Source: Lentisphaeria bacterium (GTDB lineage Bacteria > Verrucomicrobiota > Lentisphaeria > Victivallales > Victivallaceae). Taken from it: a DNA stretch of 64,000 nt. The position numbers and the translations under genes were made by a program. Shown here piece by piece: positions 10,001 to 18,938 of this stretch (positions are counted from its first letter, which is position 1; each line of letters opens with the position of its first letter). The stretch is taken from positions 2,604,001 to 2,668,000 of the forward strand of contig CP091727.1 in NCBI GenBank assembly GCA_022009855.1. Reading direction: 5' to 3'. The notes under the pieces were generated by a model that saw nothing but the letters and a program-made list of their open reading frames with translations, had not been told where the DNA came from and did no database searches.

Positions 10001-10648
10001 CGAACCGTTGGTCCAATGGGCGACGGCGTCCGCCCCGATCAGTGAAATGATCTCCGGCTCGTTCCGATGCTTCTGCAGTCGGAATCCCTGCGCGTGCGTC
10101 GCCTCCAGATAGAGAGGCATTCCCGCCTTGCGGTAGAAGTCCAGATACATCCGCCCCCAGTCCCAGCCCGGAACCCGGCTCGCAATCTGTTTCACCCGGG
10201 AGAATTTGCGCGAAATTTCCCGGAAGAGCTCCTCCGGCGAACCGTCATACCCGGGGTAGGCGTTGAATCCCCGGTAGTCCGGGAACAGCGCCCGGAGCCA
10301 CATCGCGGAGTTGTTGATCGCGGAAAGGTTGAGTCCGAGCTGCTTGAGTTCATGGTAATAATGAGGTCCCTTGTAGATCTTCTCCATCTTCGCCGGGTAC
10401 GGGAAAAGGATCTTCTTCTTCCCCTTCCGCAGAGCGGCGAACTCCCGGAAGTCGACGAAGGAGTACTGTGAACCGAGCATGAGCTGCGGTTTCCCCGCCG
10501 CGTCGAGTATGTTTCCCTCGTTGTCGATGGAGTATTGCAGTTCCGGCGTCGCGGTGACGCTCTCCGCCGCTGTGGACAGCAGGGGGAGCGCGGTGAAGAA
10601 CACCGTCAGGCAGGGCGCGGCGGCGAAGAATGTGAGCAGTGGGTTCAT
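7085..10648 (-). CDS. Large secreted GH42-like glycosidase (locus B)
   Basis: The reconstructed protein has about 1,185 residues. After a signal peptide (residues 1-28), a clan GH-A barrel shows the acid/base Glu in YELFNEP (Glu259) and a likely nucleophile in VDQEMYAG (Glu425). A glutamine-amidotransferase-like domain follows (KVIYPESNALLKQYVSDGG), as in the trimerisation region of GH42 beta-galactosidases. A C-terminal beta domain ends in VRDICIEYEAG. Frame breaks lie in the T run near 9128 and the C run near 7977 (plus strand). AGGAG lies 5 bases before the ATG. It is the last gene of the CBM-pilin-glycosidase operon behind the AraC regulator. Substrate specificity cannot be read; beta-galactoside or related hemicellulose is a guess. 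Confidence 0.75.
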
Positions 10649-10681
10649 GTGTTCTCCTGTGGCGCTGGTGTGAGTGTTTCT

Positions 10682-11839
10682 CTATTTGGAGGGATCCCAG
10701 GTCTTCTGGTGTTTGGCATAGAGGATATCCGTGCGGTTGACGGTCTTCAGCGAGCCGTCGAAATTGGTCACATTGGCCCGGTCGCGGTGGCGTGTGTGCA
10801 GATCGTAACCCATCCAGCCGCCGATTTTCGGTTGTCCGTCGGCGATGGCGAAGAGCTGTGAGATGTTGAGCAGCGTAGCGCTGTCCTTGAGCAGCGTTTC
10901 GTAGAGATTTCCGGCGTCGGCGAAGAGCGGCTTCTCCGACGGCCGTTTGATCTTGCCCAGTTTCCACGCGGTGTATTTGTAACCGGCCTCTCCGCCGATG
11001 TTCCGCACGTTGAGGGCGTACGTGGTGCCGGGCGAATAGTAGGTCGCGTCGCCTTCGAGCGGAATCGTCGGACAGAGCAGTTTCGCCGGGATGGATTTGC
11101 CGGCATGTTTGGTGAAAGGATATTGCCAGCCGGTGAGATTGACCAGATAGGCGGTGTTGGTCGACCAGAAGTTGGTTTCCCCAGCGGAGTGTCCAGATAG
11201 GCCGGGACACAGTAGTCGTTGAAATTCCCGGCGTACATGGCATTGGCGTTGGACATCTGCTTGAGGTTGCTGCCGCAGGAGATGGCGTTCGCCTTCTCCT
11301 TCGCACTGTTCAGCGCCGGCAGCAGCATGGCGGCCAGAATCGCGATGATCGCGATCACGATGAGGAGTTCGATCAGGGTAAAGGTTCGGTATCGGACCGC
11401 GACGGAGGCGGACCGATGGGGGAATGCGGAGAGTGCGGACCGGAGGGAGCCGGGGGCGTGTCCGCCGCCCCCCGAACCCCCTGCGTCCGGCAGGGTGCCG
11501 GTGCCGGGTACGGGTCGGCGGTCAGGCCGGGCTCGGTGGCGAGTGCGGGCCCGAGGGAGCCGGGGGCCGAGCCGGTGCGAACTTGCGTGGGCGTGTTTGA
11601 CTGCCGGGGAAGATGTGGCGCGGGCGGTACGGGGAGAGACGCGTCGCCCCGCGCCGCTTTCTCTCCCCGAGCCCCTCTCTTGCCGGCCCGTGGAATTGCC
11701 GGGCGGAGGCGGCGGTGGCGTGCGGACACACGCTGACGGAATCGTGCGGGAGAATGTATTTTTGATATGATCTTCCGCTGAGGAGTCCGAGCTGAGCGAA
11801 TGACATTCCGGAAGCGATTCTGTTTTGCGGCTGAGACAT
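10682..11839 (-). CDS. Pilin-like protein with very long N-terminal extension (locus B)
   Basis: FTLIELLIVIAIIAILAAML and an H-x9-DG-like segment (H-RDRANVTNF-DG) identify the pilin-like family. There is no start codon near the helix. The open frame instead reaches back to ATG 11839, which has a perfect AAGGAGG 6 bases upstream and lies 24 bases after the preceding stop. This gives a leader of about 150 residues, against 9-28 in the other copies, rich in Pro, Ala, Gly, Ser and Arg. Reaching the helix needs at least two one-base repairs inside the GC-rich stretch 11400-11700, and another is needed near 11170. The leader could instead be a separate short gene or an inserted element fused by chance. 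Confidence 0.6.
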
Positions 11840-11865
11840 CATGTTCCTCCTTGTTTCCGGTTCAA

Positions 11866-12445
11866 TCAGTTTTCCGGCGCGGCTTTGGCTTCGAATTTCA
11901 GTGTGCATGGCATCCCCGCTTCCACCGGGATGGTGAGGATCGCGTTGTTGTCGCAGTTGACGAGGAGAGCGCCGGAACCCTCCTTCCCGCCGTCGGGAAG
12001 GAATTTCGCGTTTTTCGCCAGTGTGATACCGACGGGGGCCTGCCGGCTTTTCCCTGTCGAAACGCTCTTCCGAAAGTCCCCGTTTTTCGATCATGGCGCC
12101 GTCCTGTTCGATCCGGTCGACCAGTACCCAGGCGCGCTCTTTTTCCTCCTTCGTCCAGAGTCCGCCGAGCCGGACCTTCAACGTTCCGGTCGCCTGTGGC
12201 GTGAAGGAGAACTGCACTGTCTTCCATTCGCCGGAGAGTTTCTCAACCGTACGGGCGCGGAGGGTATATTTCAGATTCTCCTTCGCGTTTTGCCACGAAC
12301 GGCTGATGGACATGGTCTCGCCGGCAGTCGGCGTCAGAGTATTCTTTCCGGCGGTTCCATCGACATCGACCCGCAGAAAGGCCTCCGCTGCGAAATTGGC
12401 GAAACACGTTGCCGCGCAAAGGAAGAGGAGAAAGATTTTTTTCAT
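11866..12445 (-). CDS. Secreted CBM-like protein (locus B)
   Basis: The reconstructed protein has about 190 residues: a signal peptide (MKKIFLLFLCAATCFANFAAEA) and one all-beta domain resembling a CBM4/9 jelly roll (TLRARTVEKLSGEWKTVQF, GTLKVRLGGLW, DRIEQDG). A second short beta segment ends in LTIPVEAGMPCTLKFEAKA. The start ATG 12445 has GGAG 8 bases upstream; an in-frame GTG at 12454 is less likely. The frame breaks at GCCCCC (12035-12042), where one base is wrong. It is the first gene of the operon with the pilin-like protein and the large glycosidase, and resembles the stand-alone protein at 5525. Binding of glycans is inferred from fold. Confidence 0.68.
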
Positions 12446-12612
12446 GATCCGCACTCCATGTTGTGATCGGTTGCTGCTATTAACATAATGTTCCCGCGGT
12501 ATTTTTCATTCTCCTTTTTGTTGAAAAAATAGAACAATATTCCGATTATACCGGCTGGGGAGGAACTGCGGAAAATGGGATGGGAAAAACGTTTTCGCCG
12601 GAGGGGGGGGGA

Positions 12613-13467
12613 TCATTCCTGCCGGGAGAACTTCCGGCGGCAGGAGAGCGGCGTCACCCCATAGACGGCGTGGAACTGACGGTTGAAGTAACTGACCGAA
12701 TCGAAGCCGCAGGAGTGGGCGATCTCATGCATCTTCAAATCGGTGGAGAAAATCATCTCCATCGCCTTGCGCAGCCGGATGCCGATCAGGAACGCCGTCG
12801 GCGACTTTCCGGTCTGGCGGCGGAACAGTACTGAGAACTGACTGACGCCGAGGCAGGCCATCGACGCCATCTCCTGGAGTGAAATTTTCCTGCGGTAGTT
12901 CGCCCGGAGGTGACGGATTACCCGGGTGATCCCTTCGGAGGAGGCGCTGGAGATGTTCTGGTTTTCGCGGGAGAAACAGCGGAGCGCGTTGGCGAGAAAT
13001 TCCAGCAGGACCGCATTGATCATCACGTTGGCGGCGGGGTGGAGACGGTTCTGTTCTGCGGAGATCTTGCGCTGGAGCTTCCGGAGCTGGGGCGGCGGCA
13101 TGTGGATCAGACACGCGCTGGAAACCAGCAGCGGCCGCAGCTCCAGATACTCCTCGCAGAAGACCGGGATGAGCCGGATCTGCACCGTGCTGCCCGCTTC
13201 GACGACCCGCCAGGAGTGGCGCAGCTGAGGCGGCAGAAGCAGCACGTCGCCGGGAGTGCCTGAGAAATTTTCGCCGTTCACGGAAAAGCGGAGTGTTCCG
13301 GTCACGAAGGCGATCATCTGGAAATCGTCGTGAGCGTGGGGAATATCCGAGCCGGTCTCTTCTGGGTAGTCCACCAGCCCGACTTCGGAGAACGGCGGCA
13401 GAAGCAGCCGGTCCGAGAGAAAGTTATGCTTGACCTTCCGGTAACCCGGAGCCGGATACATCCTCAT
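12613..13467 (-). CDS. AraC-family regulator with cupin sensor
   Basis: This intact protein has 284 residues. The N-terminal half is a cupin sensor (HAHDDFQMIAFVTGTLRF, then GDVLLLPPQLRHSW). The C-terminal 100 residues hold the two AraC helix-turn-helix units, with ISLQEMASMACLGVSQFSVLFRRQ and MHEIAHSCGFDSVSYFNRQF. It lies head-to-head with the GH39-like gene and upstream of the CBM-pilin-glycosidase operon on the same strand, so it probably activates one or both in response to a sugar. Length and motifs are normal for the family. The inducer is unknown. Confidence 0.88.
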   Translation of the reverse strand: MRMYPAPGYRKVKHNFLSDRLLLPPFSEVGLVDYPEETGSDIPHAHDDFQMIAFVTGTLRFSVNGENFSGTPGDVLLLPPQLRHSWRVVEAGSTVQIRLIPVFCEEYLELRPLLVSSACLIHMPPPQLRKLQRKISAEQNRLHPAANVMINAVLLEFLANALRCFSRENQNISSASSEGITRVIRHLRANYRRKISLQEMASMACLGVSQFSVLFRRQTGKSPTAFLIGIRLRKAMEMIFSTDLKMHEIAHSCGFDSVSYFNRQFHAVYGVTPLSCRRKFSRQE

Positions 13468-13612
13468 TTCCTCCTTTCGGGTGGATCGTTCTTTTCTACT
13501 ATATGCATTCTCCGGGAGAAATTCAATAAGATCGTGTTATTTTTTCAGAAATAAGGAGAAGGCAAAACGAATTCCGGAAGACTATGTTATAGGGAACAAA
13601 GTAAATGATTTC

Positions 13613-15070
13613 ATGCAGGAGTGCAAAAATGATATTCGACGATCCTTCTCTCTCTCTGACACAATGCGGTACGCTTCGCCGGGTGAGTTCCGGGAAATCG
13701 CCGACTCCGGGATCAGCGTCGGGTTGGAGTGTCTGGACCGGGAACTTTTCGACTTCGACCGTGCCGCGCCGCGGCTGTTCGAAACCGGCGCGAAGTACGC
13801 GAGGATTCAGACCGGCTGGAACCGTTGTGAGCAGTCCCGGGGCGTCTATTCGTTTGAGTGGCTCGATCATGTGGTCGATACCCTGCTGGCGGGAGGCGTT
13901 CAGCCGTGGTTCAACGTCGGCTTCGGCAATCCGCTCTACATGGAGGGAATCAGAAATCCGGCCGCGGTGGGGTGCGTCCCGTTCTATTTCGGGGAGGAAA
14001 CGTTGCGCGCATGGGAAAACTTCGTCACCGCTCTGGCCGAACACTATCGCGGACGCATCCGCCACTGGGAGATCTGGAACGAACCGGATGTGGAGCACTT
14101 CTGGTTTCCGGTCGGACGGAATGCGGCTGACTATGCTCGTCTGCTGCGGCTGACCGCGCCGCTGATCCGGCGCGCTCAACCGGGAGCGAAGATCGGCGGC
14201 TGCTGCGGGTGCGTCCGCCCGGACTATGACTGGCAGCGCGACTTCTTCCGGAGCGACGGACCGAAGCTGCTGGATTTCTTCGCAATCCATCAGTACAAGA
14301 TCATACCGGAGGTCCAGCTGGGGCGGATCGTCGAAACATGGAAGCGGCAGTTCGCTCTGCATGGCAATTCCGGGATTGAGATCTGGATGGGGGAGAGCGG
14401 CTATCCCTCGTGGGCGCCGGAGGATCACTGGATCGGCGTGTACCGGCACAACGCTCCGGAAAATCAGGCGAAGTGGCTGCTGCGCCGTTACCTGTGCGAT
14501 ATGGAGAGCGGGATTTCTCTGACCTCGTTTTTCCAGATGGTGGATCTCACGGCGAAACCCTACCAGATGGCGGAAAAAGCTTCAGGAACCCTCCCGGGTG
14601 GCACGCCACGGACTGGTGGATGGTTTCGAATACGAACCGAAGCCATCCCATGCCGCGTTGTCGCATTTTGCGGCGGTGTTCGACTGCGATACGGTGAAAT
14701 GCCCGCTCTTCTGTTTCCCGGAAACGGAGCCGATTCTGCCGAAACAGGCGCAGGTTTCCAAGCTGCTGGAACCGGCTCTTCGCATTCAAACCTTCGTCCG
14801 GAACGGCTGGGCGCTGTACGTCTACTATCTGCCGGAGGATGTTCAGCTCGACGTGCACTATTTCGGATTGAATCTCGCCGTCATCGCGGACGAAGCGCCG
14901 AAGGCGCTGGAGCAGCCGGTGCTGATCGATCTCCTGAGCGGAGTGGTTTACGAGGTGGTGAAAGGGGCCTCCCCCATCTGTTCACCGGTCTGCCGCTGAC
15001 CGATTACCCGCTGATTCTGACCGACCGCCGCGCCTTGGGCGACCGGATTGTCTGCTCTTTTCACGCATGA
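13613..15070 (+). CDS. GH39-like glycosidase
   Basis: A clan GH-A barrel is clear: TGAKYARIQTGWNRCE, the acid/base in HWEIWNEPDVEHFW, and the nucleophile in IEIWMGESGYP. A beta domain follows and ends RIVCSFHA. The layout resembles GH39-type beta-xylosidases and related uncharacterised gut enzymes. No signal peptide is visible, so it is probably cytoplasmic and acts on imported oligosaccharides. The start is uncertain: ATG 13613 is in frame, but ATG 13629 has the better AGGAG and would need a repair soon after. Frame breaks lie in the A run 14573-14577 and near 14966. It diverges from the AraC regulator, its likely activator. Confidence 0.72.
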   Translation: MQECKNDIRRSFSLSDTMRYASPGEFREIADSGISVGLECLDRELFDFDRAAPRLFETGAKYARIQTGWNRCEQSRGVYSFEWLDHVVDTLLAGGVQPWFNVGFGNPLYMEGIRNPAAVGCVPFYFGEETLRAWENFVTALAEHYRGRIRHWEIWNEPDVEHFWFPVGRNAADYARLLRLTAPLIRRAQPGAKIGGCCGCVRPDYDWQRDFFRSDGPKLLDFFAIHQYKIIPEVQLGRIVETWKRQFALHGNSGIEIWMGESGYPSWAPEDHWIGVYRHNAPENQAKWLLRRYLCDMESGISLTSFFQMVDLTAKPYQMAEKASGTLPGGTPRTGGWFRIRTEAIPCRVVAFCGGVRLRYGEMPALLFPGNGADSAETGAGFQAAGTGSSHSNLRPERLGAVRLLSAGGCSARRALFRIESRRHRGRSAEGAGAAGADRSPERSGLRGGERGLPHLFTGLPLTDYPLILTDRRALGDRIVCSFHA

Positions 15071-15107
15071 ACCGCTGAATTGTATGAAAAGATTTTACCG
15101 AAAAAGT

Positions 15108-15140
15108 TTGCAATTATAACATTCAATGTTATTTCTGCAA
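15108..15140. repeat. Extended palindrome between convergent genes
   Basis: ATAACATT-C-AATGTTAT (15116-15132) is a perfect inverted repeat, with outer arms TTGCA and TGCAA at 15108 and 15136. It lies 38 bases after the glycosidase stop. It may be a protein-binding site or a weak transcript-end hairpin; there is no T run. The rest of 15071-15218 shows no gene. Confidence 0.5.
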
Positions 15141-15218
15141 GCAATATTCGGCGGCAGGCGAGTATCACGGACCGGCATTTGAGTTCAGGTACCAGAGAAA
15201 CTTCGACACCGTTTCCGT

Positions 15219-15258
15219 AAAAAAAACGCCGCGGAACGGAGAACCCATTCCGCGGCGA
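15219..15258 (-). terminator. Terminator of the oxidoreductase operon
   Basis: On the minus strand CGCCGCGGAA and TTCCGCGGCG form a 10-bp stem followed by eight T. It begins 22 bases after the oxidoreductase stop codon. Confidence 0.88.
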
Positions 15259-15279
15259 TTCGTTGTTTCAGTCCGGCAT

Positions 15280-16382
15280 TCAGTCGTCGAGTTCGCCGTC
15301 CTCCAGCCCGAGCGGAAGCGGCGCGGGCTGTTTGCAGGTCGATTCGAGCATCACCTTGGCGCCGAGCTGGCTCGACTTGTCGAAGGCGAGCATGATTTCC
15401 AGCGCGTGGAACGCGAGCTCGCCGGAGGCGCGGTGCGGCCGCCCCGACTTCAGCGCATTGATGATGTCCGCCGCGCCGATGCTGCGCGAATTGGTGGTGT
15501 AGCCGTGCGACAGCGGGCACTCCACCCAGTCCTTGTAGCCGTTGCGGAAGAGTTTCACCGGGCCGCCGAAGGTGTTCGGATCGGGCACCTGAAGCGTTCC
15601 TTCGCTGCCGTAGATCTCGATCGGCGCATGGCCGTGCTTGTAGACTTCGAAGCTGGTGATGACCGTGATCAGCGCACCGCACTGGAATTCGATCACGCCG
15701 GTCAGGTGGGTGGTGACGTTGATCGGGTAGACGTGCGGCACGGTCTCCGGACCCCTACGCGGGTGTCGGACCCCTTGGTCGTCATCGCGGTGACGCTCTT
15801 CGCCGGGCCGAGCAGGTTGATGAGCGCGGTGATGTAGTAGGGGCCGAGGTCGAGCATCGGACCTGCGCCGTAATCGAAGAAGAAGGGGGCGTGCGCCCAC
15901 TTTTCCGGTCCGCGGCCGAGCACCATCGCGGTTCCGGCGATCGGTTTGCCGATCCAGCCGTCATCGATCAGCTTGCGAGCGGTCTGCTGGCCGCCGCCGA
16001 GGAAGGTGTCCGGGGCGCAGCCGATGCGCAGTTTCTTTTCGGCGGCGAGTTTCATCACTTCGCGGGCCTGATCGAGGTCGACGCCGAGCGGCTTCTCCGA
16101 ATAGGCGTGCTTGCCGGCGCGGAGGATCTGCATATCGACTTCGGCATGAGCTTTCGGCACGGTCAGGTTGATGACCAGCTCGATCGAGGGATCGGCCAGC
16201 AGCTCATCGACGGTCTTGGCGGGGAAGAGGTTCTCGTGCGCTTCGGCCTTCTTCTTCGCGACTTCCATGTCGATGTCGGCGCAGGCGGCGATTTCGATGT
16301 TGCCGAACCGCTTGGCCGCGTTGAAGTAGGTGTCGGAAATCATGCCGCAGCCGATGACACCGATTCTGGTTTTACTCATCAT
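15280..16382 (-). CDS. Gfo/Idh/MocA-family NAD(P)-dependent oxidoreductase
   Basis: The N-terminal Rossmann fold has the motif IGVIGCGMISDTYF (residues 6-19). The catalytic-site segment EKPLGVDLDQA carries the family Lys in EKP. The C-terminal half has GPMLDLGPYYITALINLLG, then the beta-sheet dimer region (IEIYGSEGTLQVPDPNTFGG). These enzymes oxidise or reduce sugar hydroxyls, for example on inositols, glucose or uronates. AAGGAGA lies before the ATG. It follows a sugar isomerase-like gene by 21 bases, suggesting one catabolic operon. One frame break near 15754-15758 (plus strand) is repaired by one base. The length of about 366 residues is normal. Confidence 0.87.
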
Positions 16383-16403
16383 TCCATTCTCCTTGCAGTG
16401 GTT

Positions 16404-17162
16404 TCAGCGGTTGCCGACGGTGAGCCCGCTGGTGGTCAGGTACTGATAGCTCTTCTTCATGGCGCGGTACATGTCGATCACGCAGTTGTCGAGTTCGACG
16501 ATGACCCACTTGACCAGTTTGGGATCGACGGCGGCGAGGATCTCCGGAATCGGCAGCTTGCCGGAGCCGAGCGGCAGCATCGGAATGTCAGGATCGAGCA
16601 CGCCGTCCTTCATGTGGACGAGGATGGTCCGGTCGCGGAAACGCTTCATGACCTCCACCGGATTCACCTTGCCGAAATTGGCCGACCAGTAGCAGTCCAG
16701 CTCGAACTTGACCTTCGGGCAGAGTTCGGCGTAGATGTCATAAGCGAGACGGTCGCCGATCATGTTGAACTCCCAGTAGTGGTTGTGCTGGAAGAGGGTG
16801 ATGCCGGCGGCCTCGAGCTTTTCCTGCATGGCGTTGGTGAGCTCGGCGGTGCGCTTGATGTCGTCGAGGGTCTTGAAGTCGGCCTGGCCGTATCCGCAGA
16901 CTGCGGTTTTGAGGCCGAGTTCGCCGAGGGTGTCGATCGCTTCCGGAATCATCTCAACCGAACGGAGCCAGGGGCCGTGGGCGGAGCAGACCTCCATGCC
17001 GAGATCGTTGACGATCTTGCGGAATTCTTTCGGCGAAAGGTTGTAGAATCCGGCGGGTTCCACGCCCTTGAAGCCGATGATGGCCACGAGCTTGAGCATG
17101 TCGACGAAGTCTTTTGCACACTGGTCGCGGAAGGAATAGAGCTGCACTGCGGTCTGAAACAT
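16404..17162 (-). CDS. Sugar phosphate isomerase/epimerase (AP endonuclease 2 fold)
   Basis: This intact 252-residue protein has the xylose-isomerase-like TIM barrel. Metal-site segments typical of the family are visible: GVEPAG, HNHYWEF, KFELDCYWSANFG, and HMKDGVLD near the C-terminus. The family converts or epimerises keto-sugars and inositol derivatives, usually with a divalent metal. It is co-directional with the oxidoreductase and divergent from an AraC gene, so it is probably a regulated sugar-catabolic step. A paralogue with a very similar C-terminus is cut by the right edge of the window (63787). The substrate is unknown. Confidence 0.85.
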   Translation of the reverse strand: MFQTAVQLYSFRDQCAKDFVDMLKLVAIIGFKGVEPAGFYNLSPKEFRKIVNDLGMEVCSAHGPWLRSVEMIPEAIDTLGELGLKTAVCGYGQADFKTLDDIKRTAELTNAMQEKLEAAGITLFQHNHYWEFNMIGDRLAYDIYAELCPKVKFELDCYWSANFGKVNPVEVMKRFRDRTILVHMKDGVLDPDIPMLPLGSGKLPIPEILAAVDPKLVKWVIVELDNCVIDMYRAMKKSYQYLTTSGLTVGNR

Positions 17163-17199
17163 TTTACCTCACTCCCATGTTTCGGTAAATTTTCTTCTT

Positions 17200-17221
17200 T
17201 TGCAAAAACATATTGCAAAAA
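17200..17221. promoter_or_regulatory. Direct repeats, likely AraC-type operator
   Basis: TTGCAAAAA occurs at 17200-17208 and 17213-17221, in the AT-rich 150-base gap between the divergent isomerase and AraC genes. Tandem sites in the same orientation are how AraC-type dimers usually bind. Confidence 0.5.
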
Positions 17222-17312
17222 GCTGTTATATATATATTTTATTACGAAAACGGGAAAACGCAATTAACAAAACCTATTTTTCTTTTAACCATCTGTCTAT
17301 TGGGAGGCGAAT

Positions 17313-18099
17313 GTGGCCCGGATCAATGAACCAGTTTCGCTGCGCGCGGTCGGTTTTTTCAGCGCACCGTCGGATCGGATCGTCCGGCCGGTGGGGATCG
17401 GTCCCGGTGAGGAGCTCTGTGAGATACTGACCGGCGGCAAGGTTTTCTTCGAGCAGGACGGAGAGCTCCGCACCTTCGGCCGTGGTACGATTTTCTGGCA
17501 CATCGCCGGTGACGAGACCATCTGCCGGACTCCGTCGGAGGACCCCTACCGCTGCCTGACCATCCGGTTTACCGTCATGGAGGACAGACGGGTGATGCCG
17601 CGGGTCTCCCGTTGGGCGGATGAGGCAGGGTTTGAGGATTTCGTCCACAACGCGATTGAGCGTTTTCACGACGAGGCGATCGATCGGGACATTCTCCGCG
17701 ACTATCTGCACCGGCGCCTTTTTGTGGGAGGCCTATCTGGGGAACCGACGGAACCGTCAAGCTTCCTACCCGAAGCCGCTGGTGCGGGCGCTGGAGCTTC
17801 TCCACGGCGCGGACATCTTCCATTTCAGCGTCAGTGAAATGGCCCGTCACGCGGGGGTGAGCGAACCCTATTTGTACGCATTGTTCGCGCGCCATCTGCA
17901 CAGCAGTCCGCACCAGTATCTGCTGAACTACCGGCTCCGTCTGGCCCGTACCCGTCTGGCGAGCAGCGACGACAGCATCAAGGAGATCGCCGAGGCGTGC
18001 GGATTTGAAAATCTGGAGAGTTTCTACCGGGCCTTCCGGCGCAGTTCAGGGATGCCGCCCGGGGAGTATCGCCGCTGTCAGCAGCCGGTGGATGTGTGA
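17313..18099 (+). CDS. AraC-family transcription regulator
   Basis: The N-terminal part is a cupin-like sensor (GEELCEILTGGKVFFEQDGE). The C-terminal 100 residues carry two helix-turn-helix units: FSVSEMARHAGVSEPYLYALF and IKEIAEACGFENLESFYRAF. I chose GTG 17313, with GGGAGG upstream, because it is in frame with the sensor; an ATG at 17311 is out of frame. The T run 17729-17733 is one base short and splits the two domains. It diverges from the isomerase-oxidoreductase operon, its likely target. The length of about 262 residues is usual. Confidence 0.82.
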
Positions 18100-18253
18100 A
18101 AGAACGGCGGAAAGGCTGTTTTTACGGATAAATCCGGAAAGAGTCATTTGCATTCTTTCGGGAAATGCGATACAGTCACTTCGGATCACGGCGAACGGGC
18201 GGACCGGCCTCGTTCCCGTGTACTGAACTCATCGAAACAATGGAGTTGATTCT

Positions 18254-18869
18254 ATGTGGGAATCTTTGATCGAATTTCTGAATTCCGGAAACAGTGACCC
18301 GGCCCCCCGACCGACTGCCGCCCTGCACCGGCGGACTGGTGCTGCGCGACTACCGCACCGGGGCGGTGCCGAAGGAGCGCGGGGTCGGCGCGATGGAGAT
18401 CGCTGACGGAGAAGTGCGCGCATACGCGGTGTTTGAGGATTCCGACATCTTCAACACGGCGACGGCGGACAACGAAAAGACCTGGGTCACCGGCGATGCG
18501 ATGGAACTCTTCTTTCAGACCCGCGGGCGGGAGGATTATCTGGAACTCCACGTCACGCCGGAGGAGAAGCGGCTGATGCTCCATATTTCGGACTACCGGA
18601 CCCATCGTGAAATTCCGTTTGAAGAGAAGACCTTTTCCGGCCCGGTGCGGGTCCGGACCCGGATTCTGCGCGAGCGGAAGCTCTGGTGCGCCGAAATCGC
18701 CTTCCCCTTCGAACTGGCCGGACTTGCGCCGGAGAGCGTTCCCGGTTCCCGCTTCGCCATCTGCCGCTACAACTACACCCGGCCGGAACCGGAGCCGGAG
18801 ATCACTTCGACCCGGCTGCTGCCGGACACCGGCTTCCACTATCCGCCCGGCTGGCATGTGATCGAGTGA
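18254..18869 (+). CDS. CBM9/DOMON-like beta-sandwich protein
   Basis: The reconstructed protein has about 205 residues. It has the pattern of family 9 carbohydrate-binding or DOMON-type modules found at the ends of bacterial glycosidases: LRDYRTGAVPKERG, then a strand-rich centre with DNEKTWVTGDAMELFFQ and a late AEIAFPFELAGL. There is no signal peptide and no catalytic domain, which is unusual for a sugar-binding module. The start ATG 18254 has GGAG upstream; the frame breaks in the C run 18301-18306. The gene stands between the AraC gene and the exonuclease gene. Function beyond sugar or haem binding in the fold family is unknown. Confidence 0.6.
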
Positions 18870-18938
18870 TTGGGCGCTTGAAAATCGCCGCCGAGGCGGT
18901 ATGTTAGCGGGAAAAAACGACAACCCCGGAAAGGTATC

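Noticed and set aside
15891..17267. A 458-codon plus-strand open frame opposite the oxidoreductase and isomerase
   Set aside because: Both minus-strand genes have full family motifs and ribosome sites; the plus frame is a mirror of them.
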